Assembly (NCBI RefSeq): GCF_900111515.1
Contig: NZ_FOHS01000006.1
Location: 154,145 to 218,144, forward strand
Length of the DNA: 64,000 nt
Direction: 5' to 3'
Source: Hymenobacter actinosclerus
Lineage (GTDB): Bacteria > Bacteroidota > Bacteroidia > Cytophagales > Hymenobacteraceae
Below are positions 45,074 through 53,587 of the stretch, one piece after another; the stretch's first letter is position 1, and the number at the start of each line of letters is the position of its first letter. The notes beneath the pieces are model-generated. The model saw only the letters and a list, made by a program, of their open reading frames with translations, was not told the origin of the DNA and ran no database searches. Made by a program: the position numbers and the translations under genes.

Positions 45074-46426
45074 TTAGCCACTGCCGAACACCAGGGCGAA
45101 CTTGTCGAACGTTTTGCGGGCCAGCAGCCGGATTTCGCTGAAGCCGGTGACCATAATGTGCCGGATAGACAGGGGAAGATACTTTTTGAGGTGCAGGTAG
45201 CCAAAGATGAAGCCCACGATGCCCGTGGGCAGGCTGGCCACGGCCACGCCGTAGATGTTGCCAAACAAAAGCAGCGCCGCCACGTCGCCCGCCACGTTCA
45301 CGCCCAGCATCAGAAACACCTTGAGCATATTCAGCCGGGGCTGGTTTACCACGTCGAGCGTAACGCCCACGAACCGGTCGATGGGGTAGAGCAGGGCCAG
45401 CACCATGCTGATGCGCAGCAGATTGGCCGCCTCGCTGCCTTGGTATTTGGCTCCCCCAATGAGTTGCACCGGAATGTCGGCCAGTAGTATGGTGCCGATA
45501 ATAACGGGGATGAAGGCGCAGGTGAGCATGCCCGCGTTTTTGCGCAACAGGCGGGCCACCTCGTGGCGGCGGCCCTGGTTGAAGGCCGCCGACATGGCCG
45601 GCATGGCCGTGGCCACGAAGCTGCGGAGCGGAATTTCCACGATTTCCATGAAGCGCCCGGCCAGGTTGTACACGGCCAGCGGCGCGGGCCCCAGCATATA
45701 GCTGATAATAAAGGTATCGGAGCTGCGCAGCAGGTTGGCCCCCACGTAGCTGCCCACGCTGTATTTGCCGAAGTGGGCCAGCTCCCGGATGCACGCGCCA
45801 CTCTGGTGCGGCAGGCTGCTAATGCGAGCCCAGCCCAGCAGCAGCACGAGCAGGCTGGTTGCCAGCGAAGCCCCCACGTAGCTGTACACCACGTAAATAA
45901 GCGTTACCTCGCCCAGCAGCAGCAGCGCCCCCAAAAACACCACGAACAGGCCCTGCGAAAGCAGGCGGATGTAGAGAATCCGGTCGAACCGGATTTGAGA
46001 CTGCATAACCGAGGCGGCCATAAAATGGGGCAGCGTTACCACCAGCACCACCCCAAACCAGTGCAGCAGCACCCGGGTGGTGGGGTCGGGGCTGGAGCCC
46101 AGCACCAGCCAGGCCCCCAGGTTCAGGAGCACCAGCCCGCCGGTAATCAGCAGCGCGATAACCCAGGCCGAACCCGTTACCTCGGCCACGCGGGCCGCCG
46201 CCGCCCCCGAGCGGGCCCGGATGAAGGCGGTGGTAAGAAAGCCGGCCCGGAATGAATCGGCCAGGCCCACGACCGACATAAACAGCACCCACACGCCCAC
46301 CTCGGGCACCGACAGCACCCGAAACAGCAGCGACACCGAGACGATACTCATCACGGATACCGTGAGGTTGCCGGCCAGCGACAGCACCTGCTGGTTGCCC
46401 AAATACGCGTGTAGTTTAGCGAACAT
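45074..46426 (-). CDS. Oligosaccharide flippase, Wzx-like
   Basis: A 450-residue membrane protein with about 12-14 hydrophobic segments, typical of the MATE/polysaccharide export superfamily (MFAKLHAYLGNQQVLSLAGNL at the N-terminus; LRVLSVPEVGVWVLF; GKYSVGSYVGANLLRSSDTFII). It should flip lipid-linked repeat units across the inner membrane. It sits between a GT2 gene and the GT14 gene in the exopolysaccharide operon. Confidence 0.9.
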   Translation of the reverse strand: MFAKLHAYLGNQQVLSLAGNLTVSVMSIVSVSLLFRVLSVPEVGVWVLFMSVVGLADSFRAGFLTTAFIRARSGAAAARVAEVTGSAWVIALLITGGLVLLNLGAWLVLGSSPDPTTRVLLHWFGVVLVVTLPHFMAASVMQSQIRFDRILYIRLLSQGLFVVFLGALLLLGEVTLIYVVYSYVGASLATSLLVLLLGWARISSLPHQSGACIRELAHFGKYSVGSYVGANLLRSSDTFIISYMLGPAPLAVYNLAGRFMEIVEIPLRSFVATAMPAMSAAFNQGRRHEVARLLRKNAGMLTCAFIPVIIGTILLADIPVQLIGGAKYQGSEAANLLRISMVLALLYPIDRFVGVTLDVVNQPRLNMLKVFLMLGVNVAGDVAALLLFGNIYGVAVASLPTGIVGFIFGYLHLKKYLPLSIRHIMVTGFSEIRLLARKTFDKFALVFGSG

Positions 46427-46613
46427 AGCTTTTCCGGACTGGCTTAAGCCGATAGCCGGTGCGTGGCTTCAGCACGCCGCCCTACCCATTGCCTTGCTGG
46501 TTTATCTCTCATTCGGTAGCGGGCTTGAATTCGTGAATCGTTGTTTTGTAATGGCTCCGGCGCGGATGGCTTTGCGGAGCGGAAAACCGGGCACCGCCAG
46601 TCCGCCGCTCAGA

Positions 46614-47780
46614 TCAGGCAACGGGAGCCCGCTGGGCTTTGTCCCAGGCGGCAGGCTGGGCGTTGTGCCAGAACCGCCGGGCTCCCTGGAAAACGGCGAC
46701 GTTCATCATGGTAAAGTAGAGCGGCACCAGCAGCGGGCCCGCGGGCCGGCCCTGCCGGGCCCGCCACCAGCCCAGCCCCGCGGCCCCATAAAACAGCCCC
46801 TGCAGCCCCAGCAGCGCGGTATAAAGCCCCCCGTACCCCCAGGCCAGAACCGCGTTCAGGGGCAGCAGCAGCAGCAGCAGCAGCGGCGTGAGGCTCCAGC
46901 GCAGCACCCGGTGCGAGAAATACAGGAAGGCCACCACTGGCTGGCGCAGCGGGTTCAGCAGCGGCTGCAGGCGCGCCATGGCCTGCCAGCCCCCGGCGCA
47001 GATGCGGACTTTGCGCTTCATCTCCTCGGCAAGCGAAAACGAGGGCGGCTCCAGCGCGTACGCCGCCGGCTCGTACACCACCCGGTAGCCCGCGGCCACG
47101 ATGCGCATCGACTGCACGAAATCGTCCAGCACGGTGTCGGCTTCCAGGGGCGCAAACAAGGCCGTCCGGAACGACACCAACTCGCCGGCCGCGCCCATCA
47201 GGCTGTAGATTTCCGAGTCGCAGCGCTTCAGCAACGATTCGTACTGCCAGTACAGCCCCTCCCCGGCCCCGGAAGCGCTGCCGTCGCGCCGCACCCGCTT
47301 CTCGCCCGACACGGCCCCCACCCCAGGGTCCTGGTAGTGGCGCACGAGCTGGCGCACGGCTTCGGGGTTGAGCAGCGTGTTGCAGTCGGTGAAAATGACG
47401 AAGGGCGTATGCACGTAGCTCATGGCCCGGTTTTCGGCCATCGACTTGCCCGCCCGCGTGGGGTGGTGCAGGTGCTGCACTTCGGGGTAGGCGGCCAGCA
47501 CATCGGCCGAGTGGTCGGTGGAGCCATCGGTAATGAAGAGCAGCTGCAGCCGGGCGGCCGGATAGTCGAGGGCCAGGCAGTTGCGCACTTTATCGGCCAG
47601 GATATCGGCCTCGTTGTAGGCCGGCACCACCAGCGTAACGGCCGGCTCGAAACCCAGCGCCGGGGCCGGCCGCGGACCTTTCAGCTTCGCCCAGACCCAC
47701 ACCACCAAGGCGTAGCCGACGTAGGTGTAGGCCACCACGGCCAGGGCCAGCCAAAACAGAAGAACGAAGACCGTGAGCAT
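46614..47780 (-). CDS. Membrane glycosyltransferase, GT2
   Basis: A 388-residue protein: one N-terminal membrane helix (LTVFVLLFWLALAVVAYTYVGYA), GT-A catalytic domain with TLVVPAYNE, FITDGSTDHS and FTDCNTLL (metal-binding Asp), and RKVRICAGGWQ as the QxxRW-type loop, then C-terminal hydrophobic helices. It belongs to the processive-like family of GT2 enzymes. It joins a sugar to the lipid-linked chain; donor unknown. It lies between the acyltransferase and flippase genes. Confidence 0.88.
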   Translation of the reverse strand: MLTVFVLLFWLALAVVAYTYVGYALVVWVWAKLKGPRPAPALGFEPAVTLVVPAYNEADILADKVRNCLALDYPAARLQLLFITDGSTDHSADVLAAYPEVQHLHHPTRAGKSMAENRAMSYVHTPFVIFTDCNTLLNPEAVRQLVRHYQDPGVGAVSGEKRVRRDGSASGAGEGLYWQYESLLKRCDSEIYSLMGAAGELVSFRTALFAPLEADTVLDDFVQSMRIVAAGYRVVYEPAAYALEPPSFSLAEEMKRKVRICAGGWQAMARLQPLLNPLRQPVVAFLYFSHRVLRWSLTPLLLLLLLPLNAVLAWGYGGLYTALLGLQGLFYGAAGLGWWRARQGRPAGPLLVPLYFTMMNVAVFQGARRFWHNAQPAAWDKAQRAPVA

Positions 47781-47861
47781 AAACAGGGCGCGTGGGGTAT
47801 TGGTAATTGATCTTCAGCGGCCAGTCGAACGCCGGGGCGTCCGTGGGGGGCAACCGGCCGC

Positions 47862-48494
47862 TCAGGGCAACGCCGGCGGGCGGTATTTGTGCCACTGCTG
47901 CGTGGCGGCATCGTAGTGTTTGAGAAGGCGGGCGGGGTTGCCGCCCACAATGGTGTAGGGCGCTACATCGCGGGTTACTACGCTGCCGGCCGCCACCACG
48001 GCGTGCCGGCCAATCCGGATGCCGGCCGTTACCACCACGTTGGCCCCGATCCAGACTTCATCCTCCACCACTATTTCGGCCGTGGTGCAGGGCTGGTTCC
48101 GGATGGGCGTATGCACATCGTGGTAGCCGTGGTTGAGGCCGGAAAACACCACGTTCTGCGCAATAATCACGTCGTTGCCGATGCACAGGGGCCCGATCAG
48201 CACGTTGCTCATGCCCACCAGCGTCCGGGCCCCGATGCACACCCGGCCCATGCCGTTGTTGACGGTAGTAAAGTCTTCAATAACAGAGTCTTCGCCTACC
48301 ATAAAGGGCTGAAACGGCACCACATCGAGGCGGGTGCGCCAGCGCACCCGGGCGCGGCGCCCCCGCCGGTGCACGAACGGATTAACCAGGTAGCGCACCC
48401 ACAGCCGGGGCCGGGCCTCGCGGGGCACCAGCAGCAACCGCAGCACCAGCTGCTTGAGGCGGGGATTGTGCTTGATTTTATCGGTAAGCGACAT
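47862..48494 (-). CDS. Hexapeptide acyltransferase
   Basis: A 210-residue left-handed beta-helix protein with repeated [I/V]G-type hexads: VGEDSVIEDFTTVNNG, VCIGARTLVGMSNVLIGPLCIGNDVIIAQNVVFSGLNHGYHD (His of the acetyltransferase active site), EVWIGANVVVTAGIRIGRHAVVAAGSVVTRDV and IVGGNPARLLK. It resembles maltose/serine O-acetyltransferases of polysaccharide loci and probably decorates a sugar with an acetyl group. It is in the operon between the GT4 and GT2 genes. Confidence 0.88.
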   Translation of the reverse strand: MSLTDKIKHNPRLKQLVLRLLLVPREARPRLWVRYLVNPFVHRRGRRARVRWRTRLDVVPFQPFMVGEDSVIEDFTTVNNGMGRVCIGARTLVGMSNVLIGPLCIGNDVIIAQNVVFSGLNHGYHDVHTPIRNQPCTTAEIVVEDEVWIGANVVVTAGIRIGRHAVVAAGSVVTRDVAPYTIVGGNPARLLKHYDAATQQWHKYRPPALP

Positions 48495-48553
48495 GGCGGA
48501 AGGAGAAGTGGAAATGGCCCGGATTTGCGCGGAGCGGAAAAGCCGCGGCCCCG

Positions 48554-49777
48554 CTAGGGCGGCGTTGCGGCGGCGGCCGGCCGGCCCACCTGCTGGTACA
48601 CCCGCTGGACTTGCCGGGCGGCCTCGCGCCAGGAAAACTGCCGGACCCGCTGCCGGCCCCGCTCCACCAGCGCGGCCCGGGTAGCGGGCTCATTCTGCAG
48701 CTTGAGAATGGCGCTGGCAATGGCTTCCGGCTGAAACGGGTCGACCAGGAGCGCGGCCTCCCCGGCCACTTCGGGCATCGATGAGGTGGTGCTGGTAATA
48801 ACCGGGGTGCCGCAACCCATAGCCTCCAGAATGGGAATGCCGAAACTCTCGCGCAGCGACGGGTACAGAAATACCTCGGCCAGCTGGTAGATGAGCGGCA
48901 ACTCCTGGTTGGGCACGTAGCCGCACAGCAGGATGTCGGCCCGCAGGTCGGGCGCGCCCAGCTCGCGCAGCAGGGCCGTCAGGGCGGTTTCCTGGTAGTC
49001 GAGCATCACCAGCTGGCATTGCAGCTGCCCGCGCGCCTTGAGCAGCGCCACGGCCTGCAGCACGCCCCGCAGGTTCTTTTTGGGGTCGGTATTGGCCAGA
49101 AAAAAGATGAACCGGTCGGGCAGCCGGTAGCGGGCCTTCGCCGCCGCCAGGGCCGCGGGGCCGGCCACGGGGCCGAACTGCTCGCCGGCGCTGTTGTACA
49201 CCACCTGCACCCGCCCGGCCAGCGCCGGCAGCCGCTCCAGAATGCGACCCTGCTCGAAAGCCGACACCGTGAAAACCCGCTCGCAGTGGGGCAGTACGCG
49301 GGGCACGTTCCAGCGCCGGTACAGGTTGCCCAGCCGCTGGTACCAGCTGCCCCGGCGCAAATCCAGCGGCTCCAGGTAAATAATGTCGTGCAGCGTCAGG
49401 AGCAGGGGCATAGCCAGGCGCAGCGGCGCGGTGTTGCTGGTGCAGTGCAGCACATCGAGGCCGGCCTGCCGTGCGGCGCGGGGCAGCAGCACCTGCTCCC
49501 AGAACGGGTAAGGCCCCCCGGCAATTTCCACGATGCGGAAATTGGGCGTTTCGCGCAGCACCGTATTGTCCTGGTCGGGCTTCACAAAAACGAAGTACTC
49601 GTTCGTATGGTCCAGCTGCTGCAAATTCCGGATCAGCTCCAGGGCCACGATATCCATGCCGTGCTTGTGGGGCCGGAAAAGGCGCTGGGCCTCAATGCCA
49701 ATGCGCAGCGGCCGGTCCGGGGCCGGGTCGGCGGCGGCCAGGGGCGTATTCTTGCGGGCTTGAAGTTGGGGAAGCAT
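48554..49777 (-). CDS. Glycosyltransferase, GT4 (GT-B fold)
   Basis: A 407-residue cytosolic protein. The C-terminal nucleotide-sugar domain shows FLANTDPKKNLRGVLQA, YVPNQELPLIYQLAEVFLYPSLRESFGIPILEAMGCGTPVITS, the EX7E motif of GT4. It probably transfers mannose or another hexose in the middle of the repeat-unit assembly. It is 15 bp from the next upstream gene. Confidence 0.9.
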   Translation of the reverse strand: MLPQLQARKNTPLAAADPAPDRPLRIGIEAQRLFRPHKHGMDIVALELIRNLQQLDHTNEYFVFVKPDQDNTVLRETPNFRIVEIAGGPYPFWEQVLLPRAARQAGLDVLHCTSNTAPLRLAMPLLLTLHDIIYLEPLDLRRGSWYQRLGNLYRRWNVPRVLPHCERVFTVSAFEQGRILERLPALAGRVQVVYNSAGEQFGPVAGPAALAAAKARYRLPDRFIFFLANTDPKKNLRGVLQAVALLKARGQLQCQLVMLDYQETALTALLRELGAPDLRADILLCGYVPNQELPLIYQLAEVFLYPSLRESFGIPILEAMGCGTPVITSTTSSMPEVAGEAALLVDPFQPEAIASAILKLQNEPATRAALVERGRQRVRQFSWREAARQVQRVYQQVGRPAAAATPP

Positions 49778-49792
49778 AAGCAGAAGAATAAG

Positions 49793-51007
49793 TCAGGAAG
49801 AAATGGGGGCCGGCCGGCTGGTGGGCTGCGGTGGTTGCAGGGCCTGGTACAGGGCGGCCACGCTGGCCGCCCAGGTGTGGCTGCCCGCAAAGGCTATCCG
49901 GGCGGCCGCGGTGCCGGGGCCGGCCTGCACCAGGGCGCGTTCCAGCATGGCCAGCCATTGCTGCGGGCCGGTGGCCAGGTACACGTGGCGGGCAAACAGC
50001 TCCATTGTGCGGGTGGCGGAGGCGACTACCGGTTTGCCCATCGCCAGGTACTCATCCACTTTCAAAGGGTAGTTGCCAATAGTTATTTCGTTGACGGCCT
50101 GCGGATTGATGCAGACATCCACGTGGGCCAGATAAGCCGGCAGCTCGTCGGGCGCCTTGTTGCCCAGAAAATGCACGTTCGGGAGCTGGTGCAGCTCGCT
50201 GGCGGCAAAGTCCGCGTCTTGGGGGCCGACCAGCACCAGCTGCCAATGGGGGCGCTGCCGGGCAATGGCCAGCAGCAGGGCCAGATCGAGGCGGAGGCTG
50301 GTGAGGTAGCCCGTGAAGCCGAGACGGGGCCGGGGCACGGCCGCCAGATCGGCTGGCTCGGGGTGAGATTGGTTGGCCTGGTAGCGCGTAAGCACGCAGC
50401 CCTGCCCAATGTCGTAGCTGCGCGGAGTGTGCTGGCGGGCGTAGTCGCGCAGGTAAGCCGAGTTGGCCACCACGGCATCGGCCTGCTGCATCAGCTGCGC
50501 TTCGGCCCAGGGGCCGTGCCGCTGGAAATAGGGCACGGCAATCATGAAATCGCGCAGGTAGTAAACAAACTGCCGGGGGCGCAGCAGGCCCGGCAGCTCC
50601 AGGCCCTGAAAAATCAGCCCGTCCTGGAGCAGGATATAGTCCGGGAAACCCAGCTGCCGGGTGGCCCGCGCAATGCTGCGGGCCAGCCATTGGCCGTTGA
50701 GGCGGTTGAGCAGCCTGAACAGCGGCCGCGAGGGCAGCCAGTTGATGGACAGGCCTACCACGCGGGGGGTGTACACCCACAGGTTGGGCGCCACCGGCCG
50801 GGGCGGCAACTTTCGTCCTAAACTGCGCAGCCGGGCCCGGGTAGCCGGGTCGCGGTAGCCGCGCACCAGCGTGCTCACGTCCAGGGGCAGGTTTACGTAC
50901 AGCACCCGGTTATGGCGGGCAATTTCCCTGGCCAGGTTGCGGGCGTTGGAATCGAGGCCCGACTCCCAGTTCTGCTGGCAGAGCATAACGATGTTCTGGT
51001 GTTTCAT
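49793..51007 (-). CDS. Glycosyltransferase, GT-B fold (TuaH-like)
   Basis: A 404-residue protein. N-terminal block NIVMLCQQNWESGLDSNARNLAREIARHN; C-terminal LGFTGYLTSLRLDLALLLAIA, LVGPQDADFAASELHQLPNVHFLG and DVCINPQAVNEITIGNYPLKVDEYLAMGKPVVASATRTMELF, matching the GT1/GT4-like domain of TuaH-type transferases. It is cytosolic and belongs to the exopolysaccharide operon. Donor and acceptor unknown. Confidence 0.85.
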   Translation of the reverse strand: MKHQNIVMLCQQNWESGLDSNARNLAREIARHNRVLYVNLPLDVSTLVRGYRDPATRARLRSLGRKLPPRPVAPNLWVYTPRVVGLSINWLPSRPLFRLLNRLNGQWLARSIARATRQLGFPDYILLQDGLIFQGLELPGLLRPRQFVYYLRDFMIAVPYFQRHGPWAEAQLMQQADAVVANSAYLRDYARQHTPRSYDIGQGCVLTRYQANQSHPEPADLAAVPRPRLGFTGYLTSLRLDLALLLAIARQRPHWQLVLVGPQDADFAASELHQLPNVHFLGNKAPDELPAYLAHVDVCINPQAVNEITIGNYPLKVDEYLAMGKPVVASATRTMELFARHVYLATGPQQWLAMLERALVQAGPGTAAARIAFAGSHTWAASVAALYQALQPPQPTSRPAPISS

Positions 51008-51145
51008 GGGCCGGGACAGAAGGGGTTGTTGTGCTACTACTTCTCAGGGGTTGATTGTCCGTAATGCGTTTGCTCGCAATGGTCTGCCTGATAGCCAGGC
51101 ACCGACGGTTAACGACCAATAAGCTACTTACTTTCGAGCAATTAC

Positions 51146-51232
51146 CTAGCGGCGGCCGCGGGCCCGCAGGCCCCGCCAAAAGCCAAAGAGCAAGCTGGCC
51201 AGAGCGGGCAGAATAATGATTTCCCAGGGCAT
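51146..51232 (-). CDS. Possible 28-residue membrane peptide
   Basis: ATG at 51230-51232, stop at 51146-51148. The sequence MPWEIIILPALASLLFGFWR is mostly hydrophobic, followed by a basic RARGRR tail, which fits a single membrane helix. It begins 6 bp after the stop of the GT2 gene at 51239, so translational coupling is possible. It may also be chance; homologs in other Hymenobacter loci would decide. Confidence 0.4.
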   Translation of the reverse strand: MPWEIIILPALASLLFGFWRGLRARGRR

Positions 51233-51238
51233 AGGCAG

Positions 51239-52444
51239 TTACTGTAAATCGGGCGAGGAATTGCCGGCGGGCGCGTGCGGCGTGGGCATAAAGGACTTTT
51301 TGGCCTGCCTGATTTGCAGCAGCGCCCTGAGCATGGCGCCCAGGGCCACGGGCAGGTGCAGGGCCGCTTTGCCCACCTGCCAGGTGTAGAGGCGGGCCGG
51401 CAGCGCCAGTAGCAGGGCCCCCACTGTGCCGGCCAGCAGCACCAGCCAGAACCCCGCCGGCGGCCCCGCCGCCCCCAGCAGGCGCAGCCCCAGCAGCCCC
51501 CCCAGCAAGCCCAGCAGCAGCACCCGGGGCAGCAGCAACGACTGCCCGATCTTGTCCGCGAAATCAACGTTGCCCCGGCCCAGCTGCCGCAGGCCTTCCA
51601 CGAAATACTTGCTCAGAAACTCCTGCTGGGTGGCCAGCCAGCGGGTGCGCTGGTTGGCGAATACCCTGGCGTTCGGTATTTTCTCGTCGAACACGTAGGC
51701 CGTGGGCAGGTAGGCTATCTTTATGCCGTCCTGCAGGGTTCTGAAATCCAGTTCCTTGTCTTCGCCGGGCGTGTCGCCGATGGTGCGCAGCAGCCGGTGC
51801 AGGTAGTCGTACTCGAAGGCCATGCCCGAGCCGATGAGCGCCGCCGACAAGCCCAGACTGGCGTGGCCCTGCCGGAAGATGTGGTTGTTGATTTCCTCGT
51901 TGCAGGCGTCGAGCACGGCGAAGGGCGAGTCGAGGTTTTTGGCCGTGCGGTGCCCCTGCACCACCTGGTAGCCGGCCGCGAAGGCCTGGTTTATCTGCGT
52001 CAGAAAGCCGGGGGCCATTTCGTTGTCTACGTCCAGAATCACGGCTACATCGTGGGCGTGGGGGGGCAGCGCGTTCAGGGCGGCCAACAGGGCCTTGCCT
52101 TTGGTGCTGCGCTCAAACGCCACTTCGAGCACGCCGGCGCCCTGCTCGCGCAGGCGGTGCACGGTGGCGGGCCGCAGGCCGTCGGCAATTACCTGCACGT
52201 GGGCCGGGCCGGCATAGGCGTGCGCAACGGCGGCGGGGGCCGTTGCGGCAATAACGGCATCGGCCCGGTAGGCCGGCATCAGTACGCACATGCGGCGCAG
52301 AGGGCTATTGGCCGGCGCGGCCGGCAGGGCGGGCAGCCGGCGGTGCCCCAGCACCGAAAAAAACAGCAAATAGCCTACGTTGAACAGCAGGTAGCCGCCC
52401 AGCAGGTACAGAAGCAGGTTTAGCAGAAATTCCAACGGGCCCAT
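51239..52444 (-). CDS. Membrane glycosyltransferase, GT2
   Basis: A 401-residue protein with an N-terminal membrane helix (LEFLLNLLLYLLGGYLLF), GT-A domain with RMCVLMPAYRAD, VILDVDNEMAPGF (metal-binding region), GEDKELDFRTL (ED motif) and NQRTRW (QxxRW), then C-terminal hydrophobic helices. This is the plan of membrane-embedded transferases that extend a chain processively or add single sugars. It lies in the middle of the exopolysaccharide operon. Confidence 0.88.
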   Translation of the reverse strand: MGPLEFLLNLLLYLLGGYLLFNVGYLLFFSVLGHRRLPALPAAPANSPLRRMCVLMPAYRADAVIAATAPAAVAHAYAGPAHVQVIADGLRPATVHRLREQGAGVLEVAFERSTKGKALLAALNALPPHAHDVAVILDVDNEMAPGFLTQINQAFAAGYQVVQGHRTAKNLDSPFAVLDACNEEINNHIFRQGHASLGLSAALIGSGMAFEYDYLHRLLRTIGDTPGEDKELDFRTLQDGIKIAYLPTAYVFDEKIPNARVFANQRTRWLATQQEFLSKYFVEGLRQLGRGNVDFADKIGQSLLLPRVLLLGLLGGLLGLRLLGAAGPPAGFWLVLLAGTVGALLLALPARLYTWQVGKAALHLPVALGAMLRALLQIRQAKKSFMPTPHAPAGNSSPDLQ

Positions 52445-52460
52445 GAGCGCTACGAATTAT

Positions 52461-52527
52461 TGGCCTGCCAGAGCGCCCCGAGTCGGAACGACCAAAGCAG
52501 GTAGTACAGGGGCGCTCTGGCAGGCCA
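52461..52527. repeat. Inverted repeat in the exopolysaccharide operon
   Basis: Perfect 19-bp arms (52461-52479 and 52509-52527) with a 29-nt loop. It lies in the 231-bp gap between two GT2 genes. The strong G/C stem without T run could attenuate transcription partway through the operon. Confidence 0.6.
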
Positions 52528-52675
52528 GGCGAGGGTTTAGGGACGGACAGGCCTCAGGGGCGGGCATTGGCCGGCGGTGGGTGAGGCGGCGCAGCGCCTG
52601 CTTGGTGGGTGATTGAGAGTGGACTTCTGGCATAGGAATCAGGAGAATAGAGTGAAAGCGAACCCGGGGCGGGGG

Positions 52676-53587
52676 CTACGAGGGCAGGAAATGATTGCGG
52701 TGCACGTCCTGCCCCTGCGCGTGCCACCTCAGGCCCTGCCACAAGGCCCGCAGGTGGGCCCACTGGCGGCGGGCGGCGAAAACCAGGCTGTTTTTGGGTA
52801 CCGCCACCGACAGAAAAAACAGCGAGCCGCTCCAGAAGCGCCAGCCGCGGGTATTGCGCCGGATGTAGAGCAGGCGGTTGCGGTTCAGGTAGAAAGTGCG
52901 CAGCGGCGAGCCCTGGCCCACCGAAACGGATTCCTTGTGGTACACTGTGGCCCCGGCCTCGTAGTAGCTCAGGTAGCCCCGGCGCTTTATCATCTCGCAC
53001 CAGTCCAGCTCCTCGTAGTAGAGAAAGTACAGCTCCGGCATCAGGCCCACCTCCCGGATAATGCGGGTGGGCACCATCATGGCGGCCCCATGAATGAGGG
53101 CGGTAGCGCCCGACGTGTCGTGCTGGCCCCGGTCGGGCTCCAGGTAGCCGGTTACGTGGCTGCGGCCGGTCCAGGGGCTGATGCCGGCGCAGCCCGCGTA
53201 CTGAATCAGGCCGCGGGTGCCATGAAAAACGATTTTGGGCGACACAATGCCGCGCCGGCTGTCGGCTTCCAGGGCGGCTACCAGCGGCTCGAGCAGGTGC
53301 GGGGTTACCTCCGTGTCGTTGTTCAGAAACAGGCAGTAGGCCCCGTTGGACGCCCGGATGCCCAGGTTGTTGCCGCCTGCAAAGCCCAGGTTCCGGGCCG
53401 AGCGAATCAGGCGCACCTCCGGAAACTCGTCGGTAATAGGGGCCGGGTCTTCGGTGGGCGAGGCATTGTCCACCACAATCACCTCGTAGCGCGGGTAGGT
53501 GAGCGTGCGCAGCGAGGCCAGCATGGCGCAGGTAACCCGCGCCTGGTTGTAGTTGATGGAAATGATGGAAACCAGCGGCTCAGCCAT
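52676..53587 (-). CDS. Glycosyltransferase, GT2 (rhamnosyltransferase-like)
   Basis: A 303-residue soluble GT-A enzyme: VSIISINYNQ at the start, VIVVDNASPTEDP, NLGFAGGNNLGIRAS, LFLNNDTEV (metal-binding Asp), and LYFLYYEELDWCEMIKRRGY. This is the pattern of WbbL/rhamnosyltransferase-like GT2 enzymes. Its start overlaps the end of the polymerase gene by 8 bp, so the two are translationally coupled. Confidence 0.9.
   Translation of the reverse strand: MAEPLVSIISINYNQARVTCAMLASLRTLTYPRYEVIVVDNASPTEDPAPITDEFPEVRLIRSARNLGFAGGNNLGIRASNGAYCLFLNNDTEVTPHLLEPLVAALEADSRRGIVSPKIVFHGTRGLIQYAGCAGISPWTGRSHVTGYLEPDRGQHDTSGATALIHGAAMMVPTRIIREVGLMPELYFLYYEELDWCEMIKRRGYLSYYEAGATVYHKESVSVGQGSPLRTFYLNRNRLLYIRRNTRGWRFWSGSLFFLSVAVPKNSLVFAARRQWAHLRALWQGLRWHAQGQDVHRNHFLPS

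Noticed and set aside
49019..50821. 600-codon open frame on the plus strand
   Set aside because: Antisense to two glycosyltransferase genes with clear motifs; low-complexity Gln/Gly/Arg composition.
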